A stretch of 64,000 nt of DNA from CAYSGL01 sp964520985 (GCA_964520985.1 CAZFPB010000001.1:744001-808000), one strand, 5' to 3'; shown: positions 7,650-16,767, counted from the first letter of the stretch. The notes: generated from the letters alone by a model not told the origin. Program-made: numbers and translations.

Positions 7650-8993
7650 ATGAAAAAATTTCTTCTGGCGTTGTTACTTCTGGTTTTTCTGTTTGTGGGA
7701 GCTCTATTCCTCGTGCCGTGGAACAGCGTGCTCGAAGGCCGCGTCATCGCGATGCTCCACTCCAAAGGCATCAACGATGTCGCTTTGACCATCGACACCA
7801 TCAGCTTCAATCAAGCCAATCTCAGCAACGTCACCATCGGCGGCGATACGCCTATTACTTTGCAATCCGTCACTCTCAATTACACCCCGCGCGAATTGCT
7901 GAACGGTACGCTTGACGATGTCTCGCTAACGGGCCTGACCGTTCAACTTAACCAGACCGATGCCGGATGGACGGTTGGTGGTCTGCCCGCCACCCCCAAA
8001 ACCAGCGATGAGCCCTTTGTTCTCAGCCGCTTCGTCACCTCTCTGCCCTTCGCACGCCTGAGTGTTACCAACAGCACGCTGGTGCTGAACGGCACGGCGA
8101 TCAGCGGCACTATTCCTTTTGCCCTCTCTTTATCCAAGGGCGAGAAAACTGAAATCGATCTCGCTACCCAGTCAACCACCCTTACGGCTGGAAACGCAGA
8201 CCTGCCGCTCGGCACCCTGACGGCGAATGCCCAGCCGACACAGAACGACAACTGGGCTGGCAGCTGGGCACTGTCCTCTCTCGACCTCAACGACCTAACC
8301 CCCATGCCAACCCTGCATGGCGCAGGCACGCTCGCACTTGAAAACAACGCGCTGAGCATGGCGGGCAATCTCGACAGCGCCGATAAAACCTATCGCGGCG
8401 CCTTCGGCCTGATCCTCGATCCCGCCGCGCCGCAGAACAACAAGGCGACGATCACCGCCGCCAGCTTCCCCTTCAAGGAAGGCCGCCTCTCGACCCGTAA
8501 TGTCGTCATCCCGCTGTCCGGCACCGCGCCGATCCGCGCGGCCGTCGACGTCCAGCAAGTCTCCGTCGATGCGCTCCTGCAAACCCTGACCGGTAGCCGC
8601 GTGACTGCCACAGGAACCTTTTCCGGCTCAATCCCGTTAGTCATCAACCGGGATGGAACCTATTCATTGGGCAAAGGCGGATTGAAAGCGGACGGCGCGG
8701 GAACGATACAAATGTCCCCCGAAGCCATTCCGGGCGACAATCAGCAGGTGGCTTTGGTGCGCGATATCCTCTCGAACTTACAATATTCGCTGCTTTCGGT
8801 GAACGTCGAAAACAGCAAAGCTAACCAGATGACCGTAAAACTAAGCGTCGAGGGCAAAAACCCTGACGTGCTGGATGGGCGGGCCGTAAAGTTGAATATC
8901 AACCTGACCGGCGATCTGCTAGACTTTGTCCAGCAAAACATTATGCTACTGACCAACCCTGAAAAACTTTTAGAACAAGGTGCCCATGAATAA
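7650..8993 (+). CDS. ydbH: YdbH-like (AsmA-like superfamily) intermembrane protein, short form
   Basis: The 447-residue protein has an N-terminal membrane anchor (MKKFLLALLLLVFLFVGALF). A long beta-rich region of short repeated strands follows (for example LSNVTIGGDTPITLQSVTLNY and LDDVSLTGLTVQLNQ), as in AsmA-like bridge proteins. The C-terminal part (QQVALVRDILSNLQYSLLSV, then MTVKLSVEGKNPDVLDGRAVKLNINLTGDL) resembles the end of YdbH. Identity is strongly supported by the next two genes, ynbE and ydbL, as in E. coli. In E. coli, YdbH with TamB and YhdP carries phospholipids to the outer membrane. It is about half the length of E. coli YdbH (about 880). Its stop overlaps the ynbE start. Confidence 0.75.
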   Translation: MKKFLLALLLLVFLFVGALFLVPWNSVLEGRVIAMLHSKGINDVALTIDTISFNQANLSNVTIGGDTPITLQSVTLNYTPRELLNGTLDDVSLTGLTVQLNQTDAGWTVGGLPATPKTSDEPFVLSRFVTSLPFARLSVTNSTLVLNGTAISGTIPFALSLSKGEKTEIDLATQSTTLTAGNADLPLGTLTANAQPTQNDNWAGSWALSSLDLNDLTPMPTLHGAGTLALENNALSMAGNLDSADKTYRGAFGLILDPAAPQNNKATITAASFPFKEGRLSTRNVVIPLSGTAPIRAAVDVQQVSVDALLQTLTGSRVTATGTFSGSIPLVINRDGTYSLGKGGLKADGAGTIQMSPEAIPGDNQQVALVRDILSNLQYSLLSVNVENSKANQMTVKLSVEGKNPDVLDGRAVKLNINLTGDLLDFVQQNIMLLTNPEKLLEQGAHE

Positions 8994-9171
8994 CATAGCC
9001 TCCGCCCTCCTTGCCGCGAGCCTTCTTGTCGCCTGCACACCGACCGTGCAGTTGCAGGCGCCTGACAAACCGATTGAAATCAACATGAATGTTCAAATCG
9101 ATCACCGCGTCCGCGTGGAAATTGAAAAAGACGTTCAACAGTCCATCAAAAAGAACAAGGATATCTTCTAA
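8986..9171 (+). CDS. ynbE: YnbE-like small lipoprotein
   Basis: The 61-residue product has a lipobox, LLVAC, with Cys near residue 17. After lipidation the mature part is only about 45 residues: TPTVQLQAPDKPIEINMNVQIDH, then VRVEIEKDVQQSIKKN. The KPIEINMNVxIxH segment is characteristic of YnbE, the outer membrane lipoprotein partner of YdbH. The ATG lies within the last codons of ydbH (ATGAATAA), with AAGG upstream, indicating translational coupling; a GTG two codons earlier is possible but less likely. Confidence 0.85.
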   Translation: MNNIASALLAASLLVACTPTVQLQAPDKPIEINMNVQIDHRVRVEIEKDVQQSIKKNKDIF

Positions 9172-9185
9172 TGAAAGAGACAACC

Positions 9186-9512
9186 ATGAAACGCACTCTG
9201 TTTACGTCGCTGTTTTTAGTCACCATGCTGGTCAGCATCGCGGCTTTTGCTATGGACCTCTCGACTGCCCGCCGCACCGGTATGGTCGGCGAGCGGGCTG
9301 ATGGCTATGTTGGCGTCATCAAAGCGGATAACGGCGTTGCCGAACTCGCCGCCGACGTAAATGCCAAACGCAAAGCGGAATACGAGCGTATTTCCAAACA
9401 AAACGGCCAGCCCGTTTCTATCGTCGCCAAGCTGGCTGCCGAACAGATTATCGGCAACCTGCCATCAGGTGCGATGTACCAAAGTGCCAGCGGTTCCTGG
9501 CAGACCAAATAA
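9186..9512 (+). CDS. ydbL: YdbL-like DUF1318 periplasmic protein
   Basis: This 108-residue exported protein has a signal peptide (MKRTLFTSLFLVTML to AFA). The mature domain contains RRTGMVGERADGYVG, AADVNAKRKAEYERISKQNG and AAEQIIGNLPSGAMYQ. These are typical of DUF1318/YdbL. In E. coli, YdbL is reported to act with YnbE and YdbH in the envelope. I chose the ATG at 9186 because AAAGAG sits 6 bases before it; an ATG at 9171 overlaps the ynbE stop and would add a non-signal tail. It closes the three-gene operon. Confidence 0.88.
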   Translation: MKRTLFTSLFLVTMLVSIAAFAMDLSTARRTGMVGERADGYVGVIKADNGVAELAADVNAKRKAEYERISKQNGQPVSIVAKLAAEQIIGNLPSGAMYQSASGSWQTK

Positions 9513-9515
9513 TCC

Positions 9516-10085
9516 ATGAAGAACGCGGTCATCCTGCATGGCATTTGTGATCGCGAAGAATATGAGGGCGACGGGCATCCGTCGCCCTCAAATCATCACT
9601 GGATACCATGGCTGCAAAAACAACTGCTCGTGCGCGGCTATGAGTGTCAGACGCCCGAAATGCCCACTCCCTACAAGCCACAATACAGCGAATGGAAAGC
9701 GGTCATGGACCGTTTTCCCTTATCCGAAGAAACCATCCTGATCGGCCATAGCGGCGGCGCAGGCTTCCTGCTCCGCTGGCTGAGCAAGCATCAGCAATCC
9801 GTCGACAAACTCATTCTCGTCGCCCCATGGCTCGATCCCGACCGCTACCTGGGCAACTTCCTCAACGGATCGCTGGCGCCCGACCTGCTCACCCGCGTCA
9901 ACGAACTCCACGTCTTTTATTCTTCCGACGAACCCGTCAGCGGCGTGCAGGAAACCGTCGAACTGATTACGGATACCTACGATGCCGCCCGTATACATAA
10001 CTTCACCGACCGCGGCCACTTCACTCTTGATGGCATGGGCACGGAAAAATTCCCTGAATTACTGCGCGTCGCCACAGGCGGATGA
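9516..10085 (+). CDS. RBBP9/YdeN-type alpha/beta hydrolase
   Basis: This 189-residue cytoplasmic hydrolase begins three bases after ydbL, so it may share its transcript. The nucleophile elbow GHSGGAGFLLRWL holds the catalytic Ser. The early VILHGI strand and the late DRGHFTLDGMG provide the oxyanion region and the His. The acid is probably in the FYSSDEPVS loop. Length and GHSGG fit RBBP9/YdeN serine hydrolases, whose natural substrates are mostly unknown. Confidence 0.85.
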   Translation: MKNAVILHGICDREEYEGDGHPSPSNHHWIPWLQKQLLVRGYECQTPEMPTPYKPQYSEWKAVMDRFPLSEETILIGHSGGAGFLLRWLSKHQQSVDKLILVAPWLDPDRYLGNFLNGSLAPDLLTRVNELHVFYSSDEPVSGVQETVELITDTYDAARIHNFTDRGHFTLDGMGTEKFPELLRVATGG

Positions 10086-10120
10086 TTGATTTCACCCGCC
10101 AGAGGCGTAGTATCATCTTC

Positions 10121-10741
10121 ATGCGCTTGCTCAGCTTTATATCCCTGCTCTTCGTCGTAACGCTTGCCGGTTGCGCGCAGCAGACCTCGACCAACGCGAA
10201 AAGCTTTATTGATCCCGCCTGGAACGGCGCGCGTGTTTCCTCCGTCCTCATCGAAGTGCAGCAAGCGGATCTGAATGAACGCGACGCCATCGAGCGCGCA
10301 TCCGTCGCGGCGCTCAACGAAGCCGGTATTCGCGCCACACCTTCTATCGACATCTTTTTACCAACCCGCACCTACTCCGCGTCCGAGCGCAAAAAACTCG
10401 CGCGCGACAGCGGTGCGTCCGCCATTTTAATCGTCACGCCCACAGGTAAACAGATTGACCGCACCTATACGCAGCCCTCGCGCGTGCGCCCCTATGGCGG
10501 CTTCGGCTGGGGCAGCGGCGGATATAGCGGCGTGGGCCTAGGCGTTGGCGTCGGCAGCGGCCTGCTTTTGCAGGAACCTGTCGCCAGCTACCGCGCCATC
10601 CTCGCGCCGCTCTCCGATGATAAAACCATCTGGGTTGGCGATTTCACCACCCAAGGTCCAACCGGCATGAGCTTCACCACCGTCGGCAAACGCTTTGCCA
10701 ACTACCTCGTGCGCCAGTTGCGCAACGATGGCATGATTTAA
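10121..10741 (+). CDS. Putative lipoprotein with Gly-rich segment
   Basis: The product is a 206-residue lipoprotein with lipobox LAGC at about residue 20. An in-frame start 39 bases earlier overlaps the hydrolase stop but would bury the signal peptide, so the ATG at 10121 was preferred. The mature region has an alpha/beta pattern (VSSVLIEVQQADLNERDAIER, IDIFLPTRTYSASERKKLA, ASAILIVTPTG), a glycine-rich stretch (YGGFGWGSGGYSG) and a helical end. It resembles DUF4136-type envelope lipoproteins, but I do not claim the family. Confidence 0.65.
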   Translation: MRLLSFISLLFVVTLAGCAQQTSTNAKSFIDPAWNGARVSSVLIEVQQADLNERDAIERASVAALNEAGIRATPSIDIFLPTRTYSASERKKLARDSGASAILIVTPTGKQIDRTYTQPSRVRPYGGFGWGSGGYSGVGLGVGVGSGLLLQEPVASYRAILAPLSDDKTIWVGDFTTQGPTGMSFTTVGKRFANYLVRQLRNDGMI

Positions 10742-10765
10742 AAAACAGGAAAAAAGGAACGTCTG

Positions 10766-11260
10766 ATGTCTGCCAATTATATTCTCCCGATCGCCGCCGC
10801 CCTGCTCCTCTCGGCCTGCGCCTCGCACACCGCCATCGAAGAAACCGCCTACATCGCCGAGCGTTTCTGCCTCGTCAATCATCAAGACACCGCCGAAGCA
10901 CAGATCGAACGCGAACTGTTCCTTTCCCCGTCCCTCGCCAAAATCATTAATGACGCGCAACGCCGCAGTAACGCCTTCGCCGATGCCAATCCCGGCCTGA
11001 AACCACCGCTCGGTGACGGTGTGCATTATCAGGCGAACGTCGACCACGCGCCGATCTGCAAACCCGGCCGCATGTTCACGGTGAACGGCGTGCGCTACGC
11101 CGAAATCCATCACGGCTTCGATGACCCGCAAAACGCCAACGCGGGTTGGACCGACCGCCTCGTCCTGAAAAAGATCGGCGGCAAGTGGATGATCGACGAT
11201 GTCCTCTTCGCCCCCAATTACCGCACCGGGATGCGCTCAACCCTCATCCGCGCGCAGTAA
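10766..11260 (+). CDS. Putative lipoprotein
   Basis: This 164-residue product has a lipobox LSAC with Cys near residue 18 and a fair ribosome site (AAAAAGGAA). The mature region has a helix with IEETAYIAERFCL, then IERELFLSPSLAKIINDAQRR, and a C-terminal beta part (TDRLVLKKIGGKWMIDDVLF). A C-terminal strand ending in WxIDDV is common in NTF2-like or DUF3828-type secreted domains, where it lines a ligand pocket. Substrate and role are unknown. It sits in a run of envelope genes. Confidence 0.65.
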   Translation: MSANYILPIAAALLLSACASHTAIEETAYIAERFCLVNHQDTAEAQIERELFLSPSLAKIINDAQRRSNAFADANPGLKPPLGDGVHYQANVDHAPICKPGRMFTVNGVRYAEIHHGFDDPQNANAGWTDRLVLKKIGGKWMIDDVLFAPNYRTGMRSTLIRAQ

Positions 11261-11266
11261 CCGCAT

Positions 11267-12442
11267 ATGAGCTATTGGCGTAACGGCACCCTCCTGCGCA
11301 ACCGCACGCATTCCGAAGCGCGTGTGTCGTTCGTCGAGCTGTTCTTCGATCTCGTCTATGTCTTTGCCGTCACCCAGATATCGCATTATCTGCTCGGTCA
11401 CTTAACGCTGATCGGCGCAGCGCAATCTTTGATCCTCTGGTTCGCTGTCTGGCTCATCTGGCAATATAACGCGTGGGTCACCAACTGGTTTGATCCTGAA
11501 ACCATGCCCATCCGGCTCTTGCAATTCACGCTCATGCTGATCGGTCTGGTGCTGGCCGCGATTATTCCGACCAGTTTTGCACAAGGCGGACTTATCTTTG
11601 CCCTCTGCTTCGTGGCCATTCAGGTAGGCCGCACCGTGTTCGTGCTCTTCAGTCTCCATGGCGACCATGCGCTCACCCGCAACTATCAACGCATTCTCTG
11701 CTGGGGCTTTTTGTCCGCTGCTTTCTGGATTGCCGGTGGCCTTGCAACCGGCGAAGAGCGCCTTGTCTTATGGCTCATCGCCGTCCTGTGCGATTACATC
11801 GCGCCCATGGTCGGATTCCGCACGCCGCTTCTCGGTCGCTCCTACACATCCGAATGGACCATTGATGGCGCGCACCTCGCCGAACGCTGCCAGCTATTCA
11901 TGATCGTCGCGCTCGGCGAAACCATTCTCATCACCGGCGCATCCTTAAGTCATCATGCGCATTGGGATATTCCCACACTTGTCGGCCTGATCGCCGCGTT
12001 TCTGGGCACCATCGCCATGTGGTGGATTTATTTCGATACCAGCAGCAAGGATGGCCATCACGCCATCGCCGCGTCCGATGATCCGGGACGCATGGGCGCC
12101 TACTTCCATTATGTTCATGTCATTCTGGTCGCGGGCGTCATCGTCTCCGCCGTAGCCAACGAACTGGTCTTCGCCCACCCCGCCGCCCGCGTCGATACGG
12201 TTTCCGCACTCACCCTCATCATCGGCCCCGCCTTGTACTTGATCGGCAACCTTATCTACAAACGCGTCGTTTATAACCGCTGGCTGAAATCCCACCTGCT
12301 GGGCCTGCTGGCGCTGGCTCTTTTATTCCCCGCCGCATACTTGACCGACCTGCTGATGATCAACAGCCTGACCACCGTCCTGCTACTGATAATCGCCCTC
12401 ACCGAAGGCTGCGCCAAACGGCGCAACGGCTGCGCCGCCTAA
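11267..12442 (+). CDS. ltrA: Low temperature requirement protein A (LtrA) family membrane protein
   Basis: The 391-residue polytopic membrane protein starts with RNRTHSEARVSFVELFFDLVYVFAVTQISHYL, interpreted from the characteristic VSFVELFFDLVYVFAV signature of LtrA (PF06772). Further family features are WLIWQYNAWVTNWFDP, ERCQLFMIVALGETIL and about ten hydrophobic spans. LtrA was named from Listeria growth at low temperature; the biochemical activity is unknown. It starts 6 bases after the preceding lipoprotein gene, without an obvious ribosome site, so coupling is likely. Confidence 0.9.
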   Translation: MSYWRNGTLLRNRTHSEARVSFVELFFDLVYVFAVTQISHYLLGHLTLIGAAQSLILWFAVWLIWQYNAWVTNWFDPETMPIRLLQFTLMLIGLVLAAIIPTSFAQGGLIFALCFVAIQVGRTVFVLFSLHGDHALTRNYQRILCWGFLSAAFWIAGGLATGEERLVLWLIAVLCDYIAPMVGFRTPLLGRSYTSEWTIDGAHLAERCQLFMIVALGETILITGASLSHHAHWDIPTLVGLIAAFLGTIAMWWIYFDTSSKDGHHAIAASDDPGRMGAYFHYVHVILVAGVIVSAVANELVFAHPAARVDTVSALTLIIGPALYLIGNLIYKRVVYNRWLKSHLLGLLALALLFPAAYLTDLLMINSLTTVLLLIIALTEGCAKRRNGCAA

Positions 12443-12468
12443 AGCTTGTGGAACAAAAGATTGTTTCG

Positions 12469-12497
12469 TTGCCTCGATAGCCGCGCAGGCATAGACT
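12469..12497 (+). promoter_or_regulatory. Candidate promoter of the amino acid permease gene
   Basis: TTGCCT (12469-12474), a 17-base spacer and TAGACT (12492-12497). The predicted leader of about 28 bases carries a GGGGAG ribosome site before the ATG at 12532, so this one is a conventional leadered promoter. Confidence 0.4.
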
Positions 12498-12531
12498 CGG
12501 GCGGCATTTATACGTCTGGGGAGATACCATC

Positions 12532-13941
12532 ATGCTCAAAAGCCTGTTCCGCAAAAAACCTATTACGGGCTACGAGGGTGAGTCCGGCATGAAAAAATGC
12601 TTAAGCGCGTTTGATCTTGCCCTGCTCGGTATCGGCGCGATCATCGGCACCGGGATTTTCGTGCTGACCGGCGTTGCCGCCGCGACGCAGGCCGGCCCCG
12701 CCGTCGTTCTCTCCTTCATCATTGCCGGCACTGCCTGCGCCTTCGCCGCGCTCGCCTATTCCGAGCTGGCTGCCAGCGTCGGCGGATCGGGTAGCGCCTA
12801 TGGCTATTCCTACGCCGCCTTCGGTGAGCTGATCGCCTGGATCATCGGCTGGGATCTTATTCTCGAATATGGCGTGTCCGTCGCCGCGGTCGCCAATGGC
12901 TGGTCCGGCTATTTCAACAATGCTCTTACCGCCATCGGCTTTGCGCTGCCCGTCGAACTCACCCGCGGCCCGTGGGCGGCGGAACCCGGCATCGTCAATT
13001 TACCGGCGGTGCTGATCATCCTCTCCCTCATGTTCATGCTGATTATCGGCATCCGCGAAAGCGCACGCTTCAATGCGGCGATGGTGTTCATCAAACTGCT
13101 GACCATCTGCGTGTTCATCGGTGTGGCCGTCTTCCACGTGAATCCGGAAAACTGGTCGCCGTTCATGCCGTTCGGCTGGTTTGACACCAACGAAAGCGGT
13201 CACACGATCGGCATTCTCGCGGGCGCCTCGCTGGTCTTCTTCGCCTATGTCGGCTTCGATGCGGTCTCCACCGCCGTCGAAGAAGCCAAAGATCCGCAAA
13301 AAGACGTGCCTATCGGCATTCTCGCCTCGCTGATTTTCTGCACGGTGATTTACGTGATCGTCTCGGGTCTTCTGACCGGCATCGTGCCCTATCCTGATCT
13401 GAACGTGTCCTCGCCCGTTGCGCACGCTCTGCAACAGGTCGGCGTCAACTGGGCCTCCGCTCTCGTGGCGACCGGCGTTATCACCGGCCTCACCACCGTC
13501 ATGCTTGTCCTCTATTACGCGCTGACCCGCATCATCACCGCCGTCTCTCGCGACGGCCTGATCTCGCCCTTCTTCGGCAAGATCAACGAAAAAACCCACA
13601 CGCCTGTGCGCACCACCGTCCTGTGCGGTGTCGTCATGGCGATCATGGCGGGCTTTATGCCGCTGGGCGCGCTGGCCGAACTCGTCAATGTCGGCACGCT
13701 CGCCGCCTTCGTGCTCGTCTGCATGGGCGTGATCGCCCTGCGCATCTCGCATCCTGATCTGCCGCGTCCGTTCAAGATGCCGTTCGGCATCCTGTTGCCG
13801 GTGCTCGGTGTTCTGTCCTGCGGCGCGCTGATTGCCTTCCTGCCGGCGGTCACGCATATCCGCTTTGTCCTGTGGCTCGCGCTCGGCGTCGTAATTTACT
13901 TCGCCTACTCCTACCGCCACAGCAAACTCGGACGTCAATAA
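12532..13941 (+). CDS. APC-superfamily amino acid permease (YfnA/CAT-like)
   Basis: The 469-residue transporter has about twelve spans. The first carries the APC signature GIGAIIGTGIFVLTGVAA, and SGSAYGYSYAAFGEL and FFAYVGFDAVSTAVEEAKDPQKDVPIGI follow. These match the cationic amino acid transporter subfamily of YfnA/YhdG type. Substrate cannot be fixed from sequence. A good GGGGAG ribosome site precedes ATG. Confidence 0.9.
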   Translation: MLKSLFRKKPITGYEGESGMKKCLSAFDLALLGIGAIIGTGIFVLTGVAAATQAGPAVVLSFIIAGTACAFAALAYSELAASVGGSGSAYGYSYAAFGELIAWIIGWDLILEYGVSVAAVANGWSGYFNNALTAIGFALPVELTRGPWAAEPGIVNLPAVLIILSLMFMLIIGIRESARFNAAMVFIKLLTICVFIGVAVFHVNPENWSPFMPFGWFDTNESGHTIGILAGASLVFFAYVGFDAVSTAVEEAKDPQKDVPIGILASLIFCTVIYVIVSGLLTGIVPYPDLNVSSPVAHALQQVGVNWASALVATGVITGLTTVMLVLYYALTRIITAVSRDGLISPFFGKINEKTHTPVRTTVLCGVVMAIMAGFMPLGALAELVNVGTLAAFVLVCMGVIALRISHPDLPRPFKMPFGILLPVLGVLSCGALIAFLPAVTHIRFVLWLALGVVIYFAYSYRHSKLGRQ

Positions 13942-13974
13942 GGAACCGGCGGCCTTGTGTTGCGTTAGATAGTC

Positions 13975-14421
13975 ATGAGCGAACCAAAACCATCCAAAGA
14001 CGCCTTCACCCGGTTCGCCAACATCACGTCGAACGTGGCGGGCCACCCCGCCACCTTCATCAGTGCCATGGGTATCATCGTGATCTGGGCAATCACCGGC
14101 CCGGTTTTCGGTTTTAACGATACATGGCAACTGGTCATTAACACCGGCACAACCATTATCACCTTCCTGATGGTGTTCCTCATTCAAAACACCCAGAACC
14201 GCGACACTCGCGCGCTGCAGATCAAACTCGATGAGCTGATCCGCGCCAATGAAAACGCGCACAATGTCCTGCTCGACCTCGAAGAACTCACCGACGCACA
14301 ATTGCAGAAAATCCAGAACCGCTACGAAAAACTCGCCGCGCAGGCTCGTGAAAAAGTAAAAGACGGCCTGCACGATATGGACCGCATCCTGCCGGAATTC
14401 GATCCCGAAAAAGACGACTAA
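13975..14421 (+). CDS. Low affinity iron permease family protein
   Basis: The 148-residue protein has two membrane helices (about residues 27-45 and 60-78). The characteristic segments are NITSNVAGHPATF, then TGTTIITFLMVFLIQNTQNRDTRALQIKLDELI. They define PF04120, named after yeast Fet4. Bacterial members are half-size, and an iron transport role is not proven for them. The C-terminal third is a coiled-coil-like helix (LEELTDAQLQKIQNRYEKLA). It is followed after 2 bases by the FAD oxidoreductase gene. Confidence 0.88.
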   Translation: MSEPKPSKDAFTRFANITSNVAGHPATFISAMGIIVIWAITGPVFGFNDTWQLVINTGTTIITFLMVFLIQNTQNRDTRALQIKLDELIRANENAHNVLLDLEELTDAQLQKIQNRYEKLAAQAREKVKDGLHDMDRILPEFDPEKDD

Positions 14422-14423
14422 AC

Positions 14424-15638
14424 ATGGTGACGCGCCACAAAGACCTGCATGACGGACGCACGGTCTGGCAGGCCTATCCCCAGCCGCGCGTTGCCTATAC
14501 CCCCCTCACACGCGATGAAACCACCGATATTATTGTTATCGGCGCTGGCATTACCGGCGCCATGGCCGCGCAGGAAATGGCGCAGGCCGGATGGAGGGTT
14601 ATCATTCTCGATCGCCGCCCGCCACTACAGGGTTCGACCCTCGCGACGACGGCGTTGCTCCAGTATGAAATCGACAATCCCATCCGCGAACTCATCAAAA
14701 AAATCGGCTATGAGAAAACCGCGCGCGCCTGGCACCGCTCGAAACTCGCCGTCGACAGTCTTTCCGCCAAAACCCGCATGCTCGGCCTCTCCTGCAACCT
14801 TCAGACAAAAGACAGCCTCTACCTCGCCGGCAACGTGCTTGATGAAAACGGACTCGAAGAAGAATCCCAATTGCGCATGCGCCTCGGCCTGCCCTGCCGC
14901 ACGCTCACCCAAAAAGAGCTCAAAGATCAATACGGCCTACGCGCCGACGCTGCGCTGTTTTCCTCCGGCAATTACACCGCCAATCCCGTGCGCCTAGCCG
15001 CGGGCTATCTTCATTCCGCTCAAACCCACGGTGCTAAAATTTATTCACCGGCCGAAGTGCTTACGCTCGAGTCCTCACCGCGCAAAATTCATGTCACGCT
15101 CACCAATGGCATTACGCTCACAGCGCGCCATGTCATCGTTACAACGGGGTATGAAGTACCCAATTATCTCACGAAACAGCCTTATGAGATCGTCTCGACC
15201 TGGGCCTTCGCCACCAAACCGCAACCGGAAAAAATCCCAACAACCTTGCCGCTGATCTGGGAAGCGGCAGATCCCTATCTCTATATGCGCCGCACACCCG
15301 ATGGCCGGTTCATCTGCGGCGGAGAGGATGCGGGATTTTCCGATGAAGACAGACGCAATGCCCAGACAGCGCAAAAAATCAAACGCCTGCGAGCCAAAGT
15401 GAAAAAAATCTATCCCGGCATTGATCTGACCGCCGACTATCAATGGAGCGGCTCGTTCGGTGAAACCAAAACCGGCCTGCCGCTGATCGGGCCCATCCCC
15501 CATATACCGCACGCCTATGCCATCATGGCGTTCGGCGGAAATGGCATTACTTTTTCGCGCATGGGCGCCGAAATCATTCGTGGCTATATCGAAGAAAAAC
15601 CCGACCCTGCCAGCGATCTCTTCACCCTGTCAGGATAA
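14424..15638 (+). CDS. FAD-dependent oxidoreductase (DAO family)
   Basis: The 404-residue protein has an N-terminal FAD-binding Rossmann motif at about residues 36-50 (IIVIGAGITGAMAAQEM) and the DAO-type C-terminal GLPLIGPIP and FGGNGITFS, which close the FAD site. It belongs to the glycine/D-amino acid oxidase fold group and probably oxidises an amine or amino acid. Substrate is unknown. A Rieske domain, seen in some relatives, is absent here. It is coupled to the iron permease-like gene by a 2-base gap. Confidence 0.87.
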   Translation: MVTRHKDLHDGRTVWQAYPQPRVAYTPLTRDETTDIIVIGAGITGAMAAQEMAQAGWRVIILDRRPPLQGSTLATTALLQYEIDNPIRELIKKIGYEKTARAWHRSKLAVDSLSAKTRMLGLSCNLQTKDSLYLAGNVLDENGLEEESQLRMRLGLPCRTLTQKELKDQYGLRADAALFSSGNYTANPVRLAAGYLHSAQTHGAKIYSPAEVLTLESSPRKIHVTLTNGITLTARHVIVTTGYEVPNYLTKQPYEIVSTWAFATKPQPEKIPTTLPLIWEAADPYLYMRRTPDGRFICGGEDAGFSDEDRRNAQTAQKIKRLRAKVKKIYPGIDLTADYQWSGSFGETKTGLPLIGPIPHIPHAYAIMAFGGNGITFSRMGAEIIRGYIEEKPDPASDLFTLSG

Positions 15639-15654
15639 AAAAGGAACGATAAAA

Positions 15655-16767
15655 ATGTCTAAGCGCCTGCTCTCTGGTCTCGCCCTCGCCCTGCTCACCA
15701 TTACCGCGTGCGATGCCGCGCCGCCCAAGGACAGCGTCATCTCGTCCGAAAAATCATCTTTCACTGTTGAAACAGTGGCGGACGCACTCGATCACCCCTG
15801 GTCGCTCGCCTTCCTGCCGGATGGCGATTATCTTGTCACCGAACGTCCGGGGAAACTCTGGCGCATCACCGATAACGGCGTAAAGACGCAAATAACCGGC
15901 ACACCCGCCGTGTCGAATGACGGACAGGGCGGTCTTTTCGATGTAGCCGTGTCACCGGACTTCGCCAAAACCCGCCGCCTGTATTTCTCGTACGCGGGCG
16001 CCGATGACAAAGACAACCGCAACACCGAAGTCGCCTATGCGACTTTAAACAACAACCGCCTCGACAACCTCACCGTTATCTTTAAAGCCGCGCCGAAAAC
16101 CGACGGCGGCAATCATTATGGCGGCCGACTGCTCTTTGCCGATGATGGCTATCTCTATGTGACGCTGGGTGAACGCTTCGATTATCGCGATCAGGCGCAA
16201 AACACCAAAGACAATATCGGCACGCTCGTGCGTCTTCATCCCGATGGAAAACTGCCCAAGGACAATCCCTATCCGCTCGGCATCTACACCTATGGCCACC
16301 GCAATGTACAAGGCATTGCGCAGCGCCCCGGCACATCCGAAATCTGGACGCATGAACACGGCCCGCGCGGCGGCGATGAAATCAACATTCTCAAAAAAGG
16401 CGCGAACTATGGTTGGCCGCTGGTCAGCTACGGCAATCATTACTGGGGCACCAACATTCCCGATGAAAGCGATAATCCCAACCTGACGCCGCCGCTCCAT
16501 CACTGGACGCCCTCCATCGCGCCGTCCGGCATGGCGTTCTATACAGGCAGCGAATTCAAGGACTGGAAGAATAATCTCTTCGTCGGTGCCTTGGTGCAGG
16601 AGCATCTGCGTCGTCTGGAAATCACCGATGGCAAAATCACGCATGAAGAAGTGTTGCTGAAAGATTTGGCCCGCATCCGCGACGTGCGCGCCGGGCCGGA
16701 TGGATTCATTTATCTGCTGACCGATGAAGACAATGGCGCGCTGCTGCGCCTAAAACCCGCCAATTAA
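15655..16767 (+). CDS. PQQ-dependent sugar dehydrogenase, lipoprotein (YliI/sGDH-like)
   Basis: The 370-residue product starts at the ATG behind AAGGAACG. It has a signal peptide with lipobox ITAC at about residue 19. The beta-propeller carries the family pattern LDHPWSLAFLPDGDYLVTERPGKL, NHYGGRLLFADDGYLYVTLG, YGHRNVQG and EHGPRGGDEIN. These match soluble glucose dehydrogenase/YliI, which uses PQQ to oxidise aldose sugars in the periplasm. The catalytic His is expected in the GGNHYGGRL loop. No PQQ biosynthesis gene is in the window. Confidence 0.9.
   Translation: MSKRLLSGLALALLTITACDAAPPKDSVISSEKSSFTVETVADALDHPWSLAFLPDGDYLVTERPGKLWRITDNGVKTQITGTPAVSNDGQGGLFDVAVSPDFAKTRRLYFSYAGADDKDNRNTEVAYATLNNNRLDNLTVIFKAAPKTDGGNHYGGRLLFADDGYLYVTLGERFDYRDQAQNTKDNIGTLVRLHPDGKLPKDNPYPLGIYTYGHRNVQGIAQRPGTSEIWTHEHGPRGGDEINILKKGANYGWPLVSYGNHYWGTNIPDESDNPNLTPPLHHWTPSIAPSGMAFYTGSEFKDWKNNLFVGALVQEHLRRLEITDGKITHEEVLLKDLARIRDVRAGPDGFIYLLTDEDNGALLRLKPAN

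Noticed and set aside
13000..14373. A 457-codon open frame on the minus strand opposite the amino acid permease and iron permease genes
   Set aside because: It is an antisense shadow of two clear membrane-protein genes. Its product is dominated by His, Asp, Glu and Gly with no fold-like pattern, which is what antisense of GC-rich membrane protein codons gives.
15517..15654. Upstream extension of the PQQ-type dehydrogenase into the FAD oxidoreductase gene
   Set aside because: The ATG at 15655 has AAGGAACG and a clean lipoprotein signal; the longer form has neither.
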